A stretch of DNA of 64,000 bases, from the NCBI RefSeq assembly GCF_003115775.1, contig NZ_QEES01000002.1, forward strand, positions 310,001 through 374,000, in the 5' to 3' direction. The position numbers and the translations under genes are program-made. Within the stretch, counting starts at the first letter, position 1; every line of letters starts with the position of its first letter. Below the pieces are notes generated by a model that ran no database searches, had not been told where the DNA came from, and saw only the letters and a program-made list of their open reading frames with translations. Below, in pieces: positions 9,744 through 17,990 of the stretch. This stretch comes from Cellulomonas sp. WB94. Lineage in GTDB: Bacteria > Actinomycetota > Actinomycetes > Actinomycetales > Cellulomonadaceae.

Positions 9744-10733
9744 CTACGCGGCGACCGCGAGCGAGTACCCGGCCTGGTCCGCCTCGAGGTCACCGGTCTC
9801 GCCGTCCGCAGCCGCGCGGCGGCCGAGCACGAGCACGTAGGTCCAGAACGCCGCGAGCGCCACCGCCCCGATCGCGATCTTGACCACCCACGGGAGCGCC
9901 GACCCCGTGACAAACCCCTCGATCACCCCCGAGACCGCCAGGACGCCGACGAGACCGAGCGCGACGGTGAACAGCGCCCGGCCCTCCTCGGCGAGCGCGC
10001 GGGTCCGGGTGCGCGGCCCCGGTGCGACCCACGTCCAGAACAGCCGCAGCCCCGCGGCGATCGAGACGAAGATCGCCGTGAGCTCAAGCATGCCGTGCGG
10101 GGCGATGAGCTGGAGGAAGATCGGGAGCTCGCCGTGCGCGGCCATCATCCCGCCGGTCGCGCCGACGTTCACCGCGTTGTTGACCAGGACGAACACCGGC
10201 ATGACGCCCGTGATCCCGAGCCCGACGCCCTGCGCCGCGATCCACGCGTTGTTGGTCCACACCATCGCGGCGAACCCGGCGCCCGGGGCGTAGTACGACG
10301 CGAAGGCGTTGTCGACGTACTCCTTCTGCTCGCTCGGCGTCCCCATGGCCGCGAGCGCGTCGGGCTGGGTCGCGACCCAGACCCCGGCGACGACAGCCAG
10401 CGCCACGCTCGCCACGGTGACCGCGAGCGTCCACCAGCGGATCCGGTAGAGGGCCGCCGGCAGCGAGACGACGAGGAACCGGGCCACGTCACGCCAGGCG
10501 GGTTCGTGGGCGCCGGCGATCTGGGCACGCGCGCGCGCGATCAGCTGGGACAGCCGCGTGACGGTCTCGGGGTCCGGCGCGCTCGAGCGCACCGTCGACA
10601 GGTCGGTCGCCGCCGCCTGGTAGAGCCGCACGAGCTCGTCCGCCTCGGCACCGGTCAGCCTGCGCCGTCGGGCGAGCTCGTCGAGCCGCGCCCAGGAGCC
10701 CGCGCGCACGGCGGTGAAGGCATCGAGGTCCAC
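9744..10733 (-). CDS. Stage II sporulation protein M (SpoIIM)-like membrane protein
   Basis: 329 residues. The cytoplasmic N-terminus MDLDAFTAVRAGSWARLDELARR and LVRLYQAAATDLSTVRS are typical of the actinobacterial SpoIIM-like family. They are followed by five or six membrane segments. In actinobacteria that do not form endospores, this family occurs beside RDD and MoxR/DUF58 genes, as here, and its role is unknown. The GTG start has an AGGG about 8 nt upstream. It is divergent from the RDD gene across 98 bp. Confidence 0.83.
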   Translation of the reverse strand: MDLDAFTAVRAGSWARLDELARRRRLTGAEADELVRLYQAAATDLSTVRSSAPDPETVTRLSQLIARARAQIAGAHEPAWRDVARFLVVSLPAALYRIRWWTLAVTVASVALAVVAGVWVATQPDALAAMGTPSEQKEYVDNAFASYYAPGAGFAAMVWTNNAWIAAQGVGLGITGVMPVFVLVNNAVNVGATGGMMAAHGELPIFLQLIAPHGMLELTAIFVSIAAGLRLFWTWVAPGPRTRTRALAEEGRALFTVALGLVGVLAVSGVIEGFVTGSALPWVVKIAIGAVALAAFWTYVLVLGRRAAADGETGDLEADQAGYSLAVAA

Positions 10734-10831
10734 GCCCGATACCCTGCCACAGCGCGGTCCCGCGCATCCGCGCTCCGGTCACCTCCGTGCTCCGGGAGTG
10801 CGGGCACCGCACGACTCGGAGAGGGAGACCG

Positions 10832-11650
10832 ATGGACGAGGGCATCGTCACCGGCGAGGGCGTGCTGCTCGACACGCGACCGACGTCGTTCGCCTCCCGC
10901 TTCCTCGCGTCTCTCATCGACGTTGCGGTGCTTGCGGTCGTGGGTATCGCTGTCGTCATCGTGGCCTCCCAGACGGCGCTGAACCTGACCTCGAACGGCG
11001 CACGGATCCTGTCCGTCGTGCTCATCGCCGTCGTCACCGTCGTCGTGCCGACCACCGTCGAGACCGCGACGCGCGGCCGCTCGCTCGGCAAGCTCGCGAT
11101 GGGCATCCGGATCGTGCGCGACGACGGCGGCCCCGTCCGGTTCCGGCAGGCCTTCATCCGCGCGCTGGTGGGTGTGGGCGAGCTGTGGTTGACGGTCGGC
11201 TCGGTCGCGCTGATCTGCTCGCTCGTGCACCCGCAGGGCAAGCGCGTCGGCGACGTGCTCGCGGGCACGTACGCGATCCGGCTCCGCGGACGGGCACCGA
11301 CCCGCGCCACGATCGACATGCCGCCCCAGCTCGCCGGGTGGGCGCGCACCGCGGACGTGCGCCGGCTCCCCGACGGTCTCGCACTCAGCGTCCGGCAGTT
11401 CCTCGGGCGCACGAGCACGCTGCACCCGGCCTCCCGCGTGCAGCTCGGGACCGACCTCGCGACGCAGGTCGCCCGGTACGTCGCTCCGCTGCCGCCAGCA
11501 GGGACGCACCCCGAGTACTTTCTCGCCGCGGTGCTCGCCGAGCGGCGCGACCGGGAGCACGCCGCCGCACTCCGGGCGGAGCAGCGTGATGCCGCGGAGA
11601 GCGCCATGCTCGCGCGCCTGCCGCACGCCGTCCCCGACCCGGTGGACTGA
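10832..11650 (+). CDS. RDD family membrane protein
   Basis: 272 residues. The start of the RDD domain is visible as RPTSFASRFLASLIDVAVLAVVG (conserved R and D in the first membrane segment), with further membrane segments and the GRSLGKLAMGIRIVRDDGGPVRFRQAFIR motif. The C-terminal 100 residues are cytoplasmic and charged. The chosen ATG has GGGAG 5 nt upstream; an ATG at 10787 in the same frame has no such site. RDD proteins are of uncertain function, sometimes linked to transport. Divergent from the SpoIIM-like gene, 4 nt from the ABC-F gene. Confidence 0.85.
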   Translation: MDEGIVTGEGVLLDTRPTSFASRFLASLIDVAVLAVVGIAVVIVASQTALNLTSNGARILSVVLIAVVTVVVPTTVETATRGRSLGKLAMGIRIVRDDGGPVRFRQAFIRALVGVGELWLTVGSVALICSLVHPQGKRVGDVLAGTYAIRLRGRAPTRATIDMPPQLAGWARTADVRRLPDGLALSVRQFLGRTSTLHPASRVQLGTDLATQVARYVAPLPPAGTHPEYFLAAVLAERRDREHAAALRAEQRDAAESAMLARLPHAVPDPVD

Positions 11651-11654
11651 CGCC

Positions 11655-13319
11655 ATGACCGCAACCCTCGTCGGCCGCGGCCTCGCCGTCCTACTCGCCG
11701 ACCGCACGCTCTTCTCCGGGCTGGACCTCGTGGTCGCCCCGGGTGACGTCGTCGGGCTCGTCGGCGCGAACGGTGCCGGCAAGTCGACCCTGCTGCGGCT
11801 CCTCGCCGGGCTCCGGGCGCCCGACGACGGGTCGGTGAGCCTGTCCCCCGCGCACGCCCTGGTGGGCTGGCTGCCGCAGGAGACCGAGCGCATCCCGGGA
11901 GAGTCGGTCGCGGCCCACCTCGCGCGTCGCACCGGGGTGAGCGCCGCGCAGCACGCGCTCGACGAGAGCGCCGCCGGCCTGGCCGAGGGCGTCCCCGGTG
12001 CCGACGACGCCTACTCCGTCGCGTTCGACCGCTGGATGATGATCGGGGCCGCCGACCTCGAGGAACGGACCGGCGCGGTGCTCGCCGACCTGGGCCTCGA
12101 CGTGGACCCCTCCCACCCGATGACGGGGCTCTCCGGTGGGCAGGCGGCCCGCGTCGGCCTCGCGGCGCTGCTCCTGTCCCGGTTCGACGTCCTGCTGCTC
12201 GACGAGCCGACCAACGACCTCGACCTCGACGGTCTTGCCCGGCTCGAGTCGTTCGTCAGCGCGCAGCGGGCCGGGATCGTCGTCGTGAGCCACGACCGCG
12301 AGTTCCTGGCCCGGTGCGTCACCAGCGTCGTCGAGCTCGACCTCGCGCAGCAGCAGGTCGCGGTGTACGGGGGCGGGTACGACGCCTACCTCGAGGAGCG
12401 CGCCCGCGCACGGCAGCACGCGCGCGAGGAGTACGACGAGTACGCCGACCGTCGCTCGTCCCTCGAGGCCCGCGGTCGCATGCAGCGCGGCTGGATGGAC
12501 AAGGGCGTGCGCAACGCCGTCCGCAAGGCGAGCGACCCGGACAAGCTCCTGCGCAACGCCCGCCGCGAGGGCTCGGAGAAGCAGGCCGCCAAGGCCCGGC
12601 AGACCGACCGGATGATCGAACGGCTCGAGGAGGTCGCCGAGCCGCGGAAGGAGTGGGAGCTGCAGTACGAGATCGCCGCCGCACCACGCAGCTCGAGCGT
12701 CGTCGCGACGCTGCGGGGAGCCGTCGTGCGCCTCGGCGAACGGGGAGACGGGGGCGACGCCTTCACCCTCGGTCCGATCGACCTGCAGGTCGACGCGGGT
12801 GACCGGATCGCCATCACCGGTGTCAACGGGTCGGGCAAGAGCACGCTGCTCCATGCGCTCCTCGGGCGTGCACCGCTCACCGCGGGGGCTGCCTCGCTCG
12901 GTTCGAGCGTCGCGATCGGTGAGGTCGACCAGGCACGGGCGCAGCTCGACGCCGGGGCCCAGTCACCGCTGCTCGAGGCGTTCGCGCGCGCGCTGCCCGA
13001 CTGGCCGGACGGCGACGTCCGGACGCTGCTCGCGAAGTTCGGCCTGCGCGCGGCGCACGTGCTCCGACCGGTCACGACGCTCTCGCCGGGCGAACGGACC
13101 CGCGCGGCCCTCGCGCTCCTCCAGGCCCGCGGCGTGAACCTGCTGGTGCTCGACGAACCGACGAACCACCTCGACCTGCCCGCCATCGAGCAGCTCGAGG
13201 CGGCGCTCGAGGGCTACACCGGGACCCTGCTGCTCGTCACGCACGACCGGCGGATGCTCGACGCCGTGAGCGTCAACCGTCGCTGGGTCGTCGATGCGGG
13301 CAGCGTCAGCGAGGTCTGA
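11655..13319 (+). CDS. ABC-F family ATP-binding protein
   Basis: 554 residues with two ATPase domains and no membrane segment. The first has Walker A GANGAGKST (about 37-45), signature LSGGQ and DEPTNDLDL. The second has GVNGSGKST, a degenerate signature LSPGE and DEPTNHLDL. A charged, Arg-rich linker between them matches the P-site tRNA interaction region of ABC-F translation factors. Such proteins rescue stalled ribosomes or protect them from antibiotics. Which of these applies here cannot be decided from sequence. It starts 4 nt after the RDD gene. Confidence 0.88.
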   Translation: MTATLVGRGLAVLLADRTLFSGLDLVVAPGDVVGLVGANGAGKSTLLRLLAGLRAPDDGSVSLSPAHALVGWLPQETERIPGESVAAHLARRTGVSAAQHALDESAAGLAEGVPGADDAYSVAFDRWMMIGAADLEERTGAVLADLGLDVDPSHPMTGLSGGQAARVGLAALLLSRFDVLLLDEPTNDLDLDGLARLESFVSAQRAGIVVVSHDREFLARCVTSVVELDLAQQQVAVYGGGYDAYLEERARARQHAREEYDEYADRRSSLEARGRMQRGWMDKGVRNAVRKASDPDKLLRNARREGSEKQAAKARQTDRMIERLEEVAEPRKEWELQYEIAAAPRSSSVVATLRGAVVRLGERGDGGDAFTLGPIDLQVDAGDRIAITGVNGSGKSTLLHALLGRAPLTAGAASLGSSVAIGEVDQARAQLDAGAQSPLLEAFARALPDWPDGDVRTLLAKFGLRAAHVLRPVTTLSPGERTRAALALLQARGVNLLVLDEPTNHLDLPAIEQLEAALEGYTGTLLLVTHDRRMLDAVSVNRRWVVDAGSVSEV

Positions 13320-13369
13320 GCCCGCCGACGACCGGCCAGCGGCGCCGCGTCGGGCCGCCGCCGCTCGAC

Positions 13370-13389
13370 GTCACACGGATGTCACACGG
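13370..13389 (+). promoter_or_regulatory. Direct repeat resembling an MtrA/WalR-type box
   Basis: GTCACACGG occurs twice (13370-13378 and 13381-13389), so the two copies are 11 bp apart, one helical turn. GTCACA direct repeats are the kind of site reported for mycobacterial MtrA, and the spacing fits a dimeric OmpR-class regulator. It lies about 60 bp upstream of the ATG at 13448. Binding by the MtrA encoded at 1930-2613 is inference. Confidence 0.4.
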
Positions 13390-13447
13390 GCGCCGCGCAG
13401 GGGTAACTGCGTTGGTAGATGCTCGTGGCCTCGGCAAGGAGGCGGAC

Positions 13448-14032
13448 ATGGAGCTCGAACCGGACGTGACGACCCGACAGGTCGCGTTCCTCACGCACAG
13501 CTTGCTGAACCCGGCCGCGGACGCGGGCCGGCACCCCGCGTCGCGGGGACCCGTGCTGCCCGTCGTGAGCACGCTGCGCGACCTCGGGTGCGAGCTGGTC
13601 CAGCTGCCGGCCGCCGAGGTCGGCCATCTCGGCGTGCGACGGTGGTGGCAGTCCCGCGAGATGCTCGACACCCCCGGGTTCCGGGCGCACTGCCGGCGGC
13701 TGGCCGGGCCCGTCCTGCGGCAGGTGGAGCAGTTCCGGGCCGCGGGGTACGACGCGGTGGTCATCGGCGTCGACGGCAGCCCGTCGTGCGGGGTTCGGAC
13801 CACCTCGGGAGAGGCCGGCTGGGGCGGTCGGCCGACCACCGTCGACGACCCGGTCCCGGTGCCGGGCGAGGGGGTCTGGATCGAGGTGCTGCGCACGGCG
13901 TTCGCCGAGGCCGGCCTGCCGTTCCCCCGCGCGACCGGGTTCGACGTCGGCCTCCCCGACACGGAGGTGCCCTTCGCCGTGCACGAGCTGCGACGGTTCA
14001 TGCGCCAGTCCGCCACGAGGTTCGCCGGATGA
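13448..14032 (+). CDS. TudS-like (DUF523-related) putative desulfidase
   Basis: 194 residues. The core motif GVDGSPSCGVRT, with Cys114, matches the SPSCG element of DUF523/TudS-type proteins, in which cysteines bind an iron-sulfur cluster used in desulfuration. Two further cysteines are present (Cys48, Cys82). The N-terminal THSLLNPAA stretch and ELVQLPAAEV fit the CD3072-type subgroup as I recall it. The ATG has AAGGAGG 5 nt upstream; in-frame starts further upstream are less well supported. It overlaps a shorter paralogue by an ATGA junction. The substrate is unknown. Confidence 0.62.
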   Translation: MELEPDVTTRQVAFLTHSLLNPAADAGRHPASRGPVLPVVSTLRDLGCELVQLPAAEVGHLGVRRWWQSREMLDTPGFRAHCRRLAGPVLRQVEQFRAAGYDAVVIGVDGSPSCGVRTTSGEAGWGGRPTTVDDPVPVPGEGVWIEVLRTAFAEAGLPFPRATGFDVGLPDTEVPFAVHELRRFMRQSATRFAG

Positions 14033-14469
14033 GCCTGCCTGGTGGTGTGGCCGGGCGTGGCGTCGCCCTCGTCCCCGACTGCCTGGTCAACCCGGACGCG
14101 CCCCGATACGCCCACCTCGAGCTCGCCCCACCGGACATTCTCACGATCCTGAGCCGGTGCGGGTTCGGGCTGCTGCAGCTCCCGTCGCACGTCGCTGGCG
14201 ACCCCGAGGAGGGCCAGGGGGTCACCGGGCTCGCCCGGGATGCCGTCGACTACGCGCGTGCCGGGTACGCGGTCGTCGTCCTGGCCGTGGCCACGGTGCC
14301 CGACGGGGCCGTGTGGCGACCGGCGCTGCGGCGCGAGCTGGCCCGCTGGGGCGCCGAGCCGCTCCCCGAGCTCGTGCTGGACGCCTCCGGGTTCCCGGGT
14401 TCGGTCGTCGAGACCTTCCTCACCGGACAGCTGGCCCGGCGTCAGAGGGTGCCGGTGCCGCCCGCCTGA
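14029..14469 (+). CDS. Cysteine-poor paralogue of the TudS-like protein
   Basis: 146 residues, coupled by ATGA to the preceding gene. It aligns by eye with its neighbour: VALVPDCLVNPDA against VAFLTHSLLNPAA, ILSRCGFGLLQLPSHV against LRDLGCELVQLPAAEV, and ARAGYAVVVLAVATVPDG against RAAGYDAVVIGVDGSPSCG. The SPSCG motif is therefore lost and becomes TVPDG. A role as a non-catalytic partner subunit is inferred. The last 28 nt overlap the convergent CDF transporter gene. It is not a frameshifted fragment, because its N-terminus is complete and repeats the same fold start. Confidence 0.6.
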   Translation: MSLPGGVAGRGVALVPDCLVNPDAPRYAHLELAPPDILTILSRCGFGLLQLPSHVAGDPEEGQGVTGLARDAVDYARAGYAVVVLAVATVPDGAVWRPALRRELARWGAEPLPELVLDASGFPGSVVETFLTGQLARRQRVPVPPA

Positions 14470-15404
14470 ACGGCGTCGTCCGCGGTGGCGCCCGCGACTC
14501 GCCGCAGGTCCGGCTCGAGGTAGATGACCCGGGCGATCGGGACCGCCGCGCGTACGCGCTGCTCGGCCACATCGATCGCCAGCGCGACCTGCGCGGCCGT
14601 CTCGGCGCCGTCGACCTCGATCTTCGCCGCGACCAGCAGCTCCTCGGGGCCCAGGTGCAGGGTGCGCAGGTGGATCACGGAGACCACGCCCTCACCCAGA
14701 AGGGCGGCCTCGATCGCGCGGACGTCGTCCGCCGTGGCGGACTCCCCGAGCAGCAACGACTTCGTCTCGAGCGCGAGGACGACCGCGATGACGACGAGCA
14801 GCACACCGATGCTGGCGGTGCCCGCGGCGTCCCAGCGGCCGTCCCCGGTGACGAGCGTCATGCTCACGCCGCCGAGCGCGAAGATCAGGCCGACGAGCGC
14901 GCCGGCGTCCTCCAGCAGGACGACGGGAAGCTCCGGAGCCTTGGCCGTCCGGATGAACTGGACCCACGACAGCCCGCCGCGGGTCCGGTTGGACTCGTGG
15001 ATCGCGGTGCGGAACGAGAACCCCTCCATGCCGATCGCCGCGACGAGCACCGCGAGCGCGACCCACTGCCACGACTCGATCGGGTGCGGGTCGGCCCACT
15101 TGTGCCAGGCCTCGTACAGCGCGAACAGGCCGCCGATGCTGAACAGCACGATCGAGACGATGAACGCGTAGAGGTAGCGCTCGCGTCCGTACCCGAACGG
15201 GTGCGCCTCATCCGCCTCGCGCCGCGCCCGCCGGCCGCCGACGAGCAGCAGCAGCTGGTTGCCCGAGTCGGCGAACGAGTGCACGGACTCGGCGAGCATC
15301 GAGCTCGAGCCGGTCAGGAAGAACGCGACCAGCTTCGTCGCTGCGATGCCGAGGTTCGCGCCGAGCGCCGCGATGATCGCCCTGCTACCGCCGTCGTGGG
15401 CCAT
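14442..15404 (-). CDS. Cation diffusion facilitator family transporter
   Basis: 320 residues with about six membrane segments. The metal-site pattern HSFADSGNQ lies in the second segment (HxxxD), followed by HPFGYGRERYLYAF, as in CDF proteins of the SLC30A9/ZnT9-like branch. LLEDAGALVGL is the matching motif later in the transmembrane part. A C-terminal cytoplasmic domain resembles the CDF dimerisation domain. The substrate is probably a divalent cation such as zinc, exported in exchange for protons; this is family knowledge. The 3' end overlaps the convergent TudS-like paralogue. Confidence 0.9.
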   Translation of the reverse strand: MAHDGGSRAIIAALGANLGIAATKLVAFFLTGSSSMLAESVHSFADSGNQLLLLVGGRRARREADEAHPFGYGRERYLYAFIVSIVLFSIGGLFALYEAWHKWADPHPIESWQWVALAVLVAAIGMEGFSFRTAIHESNRTRGGLSWVQFIRTAKAPELPVVLLEDAGALVGLIFALGGVSMTLVTGDGRWDAAGTASIGVLLVVIAVVLALETKSLLLGESATADDVRAIEAALLGEGVVSVIHLRTLHLGPEELLVAAKIEVDGAETAAQVALAIDVAEQRVRAAVPIARVIYLEPDLRRVAGATADDAVQAGGTGTL

Positions 15405-15479
15405 GGGATTCTCCTGTCAGCACCGACGGGCAGTCGGGCGAGGTTCGGTGCGGGCGAGGTTCGTGCGGGCGGGGTGGGC

Positions 15480-15698
15480 TCAGCGGGTGAGCGGGCGGGC
15501 GTCGTCGGCGAGGAGCACCGGGATGCCGTCGCGCACCGGGTAGGCCAGCGGGTTGTCGGGGTCGGTCGAGTGCAGCTCGGGCGACCCGTCGGGCCCGACG
15601 CCGTCGACCAGCTCGGCGCCCGTGACCGGGCACCGCAGGATGTCACGCAGCCACGGCTCGAGACGCGGTGTGCCCTCGCGAGCGTCGTTCGATGTCAT
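15480..15698 (-). CDS. Trm112 family protein
   Basis: 72 residues. It contains LRCPVTGAELVDG, a DNPLAYPVRDGIPVLL stretch and an acidic end, matching bacterial Trm112-like small proteins. In eukaryotes and archaea, Trm112 is an obligate partner that activates methyltransferases. The bacterial forms are assumed to be similar chaperones but are little characterised. Only one cysteine (in RCPVTG) is present, so the zinc site is incomplete. The ATG has AAGGG 8 nt upstream, and the gene begins 1 nt after the manB stop, suggesting one transcript. Confidence 0.83.
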   Translation of the reverse strand: MTSNDAREGTPRLEPWLRDILRCPVTGAELVDGVGPDGSPELHSTDPDNPLAYPVRDGIPVLLADDARPLTR

Positions 15699-15699
15699 G

Positions 15700-17196
15700 T
15701 CAGATCCCTTCGGTCAGGCCGGTGCGCACGAGCGCGAGGACGTCGTCGCGCACCTTGACCATGATGTCCTCGTCGGCGGCCTCGACGTTGAGCCGCAGCA
15801 GCGGCTCGGTGTTGGACGCCCTGAGGTTGAACCACCACTGGGGCGAGGTGCCCCAGTGCGAGACGGTCAGCCCGTCGAGCTCGTCGACCTCGACCGGCCC
15901 GGCGCCCTGGTCGGTCACGTACGCCTGCACGACGCGTGCGCGCGCCGCAGGGACGTCCGCGACCCGGGAGTTGATCTCGCCGCTCGCCGAGTATGGCTGG
16001 TACAGCTCGGCGAGGGCGGACAAGGGGTGCGGCTGGCCACCGAGGGCCGCGAGGACGTGCAGCGCCGCGAGCATGCCCGTGTCCGCGAAGAAGAAGTCGC
16101 GGAAGTAGTAGTGCGCGCTGTGCTCACCGCCGAACACGGCGTCGTGCTGCGCCATCTCGGCCTTGATGAACGAGTGCCCGACCCGCGTGCGCACCACGGT
16201 GGCACCCGCAGCGCGTGCCAGGTCCGCCACGACGCGGGAGGTGATGAGGTTGTGGATGATGGTCGGCGTGCGGCCCGCAGCCCGCTCCCGGGCGATCTCC
16301 CGCAGCCCGACGAGCGCGGTGATCGCCGACGGGCTCACCGGGTCGCCGTGCTCGTCGACCACGAAGCAGCGGTCCGCGTCACCGTCGAACGCGAGCCCGA
16401 GGTCCGCGCCGTGCGCGACGACGGCGGCCTGCAGGTCGAGCAGGTTCGCGGGCTCGAGCGGGTTCGCCTCATGGTTCGGGAACGTGCCGTCGAGCTCGAA
16501 GTACAGCGGGACGACGTCGAGCGGCAGCGCTGGCAGGCCCGCGCCTGTCCCGAGCACGGCCGGGGCGGTGAACCCCGCCATGCCGTTGCCCGCGTCCACG
16601 ACGACCTTGAGCGGGCGGATGGCGGACAGGTCCACGAGCGAGCGCAGGAACCCCGCGTAGTCCGCGAGCAGGTCGCGCTCCGTGACGCTGCCCGCAACGC
16701 CGTCGTCGGGCAGCGCGGGGACGCCGCGAGCGAGGTGCTGCGCGGCGAGGTCACGGATGGCGGCCAGGCCGGAGTCCTGACCGACCGGGCGCGCACCCGC
16801 GCGGCACATCTTGATGCCGTTGTACTGCGCCGGGTTGTGGCTCGCGGTGAACATCGCGCCGGGGACGTCCAGCAGCCCCGACGCGTAGTACAGACCGTCC
16901 GTCGATGCCAGCCCGGTGAGCGTGACGTCGACCCCGCGCGAGGTCAGTCCGTCGGTGAACGCCACGACGAGCTCAGGACCCGACGCACGCATGTCGTGGG
17001 CGATGACGGCCTGCGGACGCAGGCCCGTTGAAGACTCGGGGACGACGACGACGTCGGCGAAGGCGGCGCCGATCGCCCGCGCGACCTCGGGGCTCAGCTG
17101 GTCGGGGACGACGCCGCGCACGTCGTAGGCCTTGATGAGGTCCGACAGGTCACGCGAAGGCCCTGCGGCAGCGGTCACTGCGTCGTTCGTGGGCAC
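15700..17196 (-). CDS. manB: Phosphomannomutase/phosphoglucomutase
   Basis: 498 residues of the alpha-D-phosphohexomutase superfamily. The phosphoserine loop is TASHNP with Ser119, the metal-binding loop DGDADR spans 271-276, and the sugar-binding loop is GGEHSAHYYF. It interconverts hexose-6- and hexose-1-phosphates, feeding GDP-mannose or NDP-glucose synthesis for envelope glycans. Somewhat longer than the usual 450-460 residues, by an N-terminal extension of about 20 and loop insertions. TAAAGT lies exactly 6 nt before the GTG, so the gene is probably leaderless. manA is encoded at 28 kb. Confidence 0.9.
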   Translation of the reverse strand: MPTNDAVTAAAGPSRDLSDLIKAYDVRGVVPDQLSPEVARAIGAAFADVVVVPESSTGLRPQAVIAHDMRASGPELVVAFTDGLTSRGVDVTLTGLASTDGLYYASGLLDVPGAMFTASHNPAQYNGIKMCRAGARPVGQDSGLAAIRDLAAQHLARGVPALPDDGVAGSVTERDLLADYAGFLRSLVDLSAIRPLKVVVDAGNGMAGFTAPAVLGTGAGLPALPLDVVPLYFELDGTFPNHEANPLEPANLLDLQAAVVAHGADLGLAFDGDADRCFVVDEHGDPVSPSAITALVGLREIARERAAGRTPTIIHNLITSRVVADLARAAGATVVRTRVGHSFIKAEMAQHDAVFGGEHSAHYYFRDFFFADTGMLAALHVLAALGGQPHPLSALAELYQPYSASGEINSRVADVPAARARVVQAYVTDQGAGPVEVDELDGLTVSHWGTSPQWWFNLRASNTEPLLRLNVEAADEDIMVKVRDDVLALVRTGLTEGI

Positions 17197-17208
17197 GCGG
17201 CAACTTTA
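17194..17208 (-). promoter_or_regulatory. Candidate leaderless promoter of manB
   Basis: On the minus strand TAAAGT (17208-17203) is followed by 6 nt and the GTG at 17196. There is no Shine-Dalgarno sequence. This is the same TANNNT-N6-RTG layout as elsewhere in the window. Confidence 0.5.
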
Positions 17209-17212
17209 CTGG

Positions 17213-17524
17213 TCACCGCTTGGCGCTGCGCTCGAGCACGTCCTCGCGGGTCAGCTCCTGACCTGTCCCGTCGAGCGCGAACCAGGTCCGCTCCTCGCAC
17301 TGGTGGCACGACACGAAGACGACGGGGGTGCCGTCACCGAGCACCATCCGCAGCTGCGTGAGCAGCGTCCCCCGGCACGACCGGCACTCCGACCCGCCCG
17401 GGCCGGCCAGGTCGTCACCCTGGATGAGGGAGCCCAACGGCTCCGTCGCGACTACCGGCTTGCGTGCCCGCGGCTTGCGGCCGGGCTCGTCCGAGGCCGC
17501 TGCGCCGCTCCTCGTGGACGTCAC
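17213..17524 (-). CDS. Small zinc-ribbon protein of unknown function
   Basis: 103 residues from the GTG at 17524, four nt after the DUF3499 stop with a GAGGG upstream. A longer in-frame start at 17578 would overlap that gene and add two more cysteines. After a basic N-terminus come two CxxC pairs, SECRSCRG and VSCHQCEER, which would make one zinc ribbon, and a polar C-terminus. I do not recognise the family. Its position between DUF3499 and phosphomannomutase genes, both conserved, suggests a co-transcribed regulator or adaptor, but that is a guess. Confidence 0.65.
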   Translation of the reverse strand: MTSTRSGAAASDEPGRKPRARKPVVATEPLGSLIQGDDLAGPGGSECRSCRGTLLTQLRMVLGDGTPVVFVSCHQCEERTWFALDGTGQELTREDVLERSAKR

Positions 17525-17528
17525 GGGC

Positions 17529-17924
17529 TCAGCCCTCGTCCCCGCGCAGGATGCGCAGGTGCCCGCGACGAGGTGCACTGCCCTCGGCGAGCGCCGAGGC
17601 CGGTGCGAGCCGTCCCGCGGGCTCGACGACTGCAGGTCGGGCGGTCGCGCGCGGCCGGCCGGCCTCGCGGACCGCGTCGGCCAACGCGAGCAGGTCGTCC
17701 TTGCTCGGGCCCACCTCGACGAAGTCGGGCGTCAACCGCACGACCTCCCAGCCCCGGGGCGCGGTCAGCCGCGCGGCATGCTCCGTGCACAGGTCGTAGG
17801 AGTGCGGCTCGGCTGTGGTCGAGAGCGGACCGAGGACCGCGGTCGAGTCCGCGTACACATAGGTCAAGGTGGCGACGGCCGACCGGACGCACGCCGGGCG
17901 CGAACACTGCCGGACGGATCTCAC
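17529..17924 (-). CDS. DUF3499 family protein
   Basis: 131 residues. The N-terminal RQCSRPACVRSAVATLTYVY, then DLCTEHAARLTAPRGWEVVRL, are the conserved parts of actinobacterial DUF3499. The three cysteines and the histidine suggest a metal site. The start is the GTG at 17924, which has TACCGT exactly 6 nt upstream, a leaderless arrangement. It is divergent from the metallopeptidase-family gene, the same arrangement as recalled from M. tuberculosis (Rv3258c/Rv3259). Function unknown. Confidence 0.87.
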   Translation of the reverse strand: MRSVRQCSRPACVRSAVATLTYVYADSTAVLGPLSTTAEPHSYDLCTEHAARLTAPRGWEVVRLTPDFVEVGPSKDDLLALADAVREAGRPRATARPAVVEPAGRLAPASALAEGSAPRRGHLRILRGDEG

Positions 17925-17990
17925 AGGCTGACGGTACCGCCGCGCGCGCGACCGCAGTGCACGGCCACGCCGCGTTACAGTGCCGAGGTG
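17922..17990. promoter_or_regulatory. Divergent pair of leaderless promoters
   Basis: On the minus strand TACCGT (17936-17931) lies 6 nt before the DUF3499 GTG. On the plus strand TACAGT (17976-17981) lies 6 nt before the metallopeptidase-family GTG at 17988. The two start codons are 63 bp apart, so both promoters share the short spacer. Neither gene has a Shine-Dalgarno sequence. Confidence 0.52.

Noticed and set aside
14029-14469. Second TudS-like gene as a frameshifted fragment of the first
   Set aside because: It has its own N-terminus that aligns with the start of the first protein and a normal ATGA coupling, so it is a paralogue, not a broken end.
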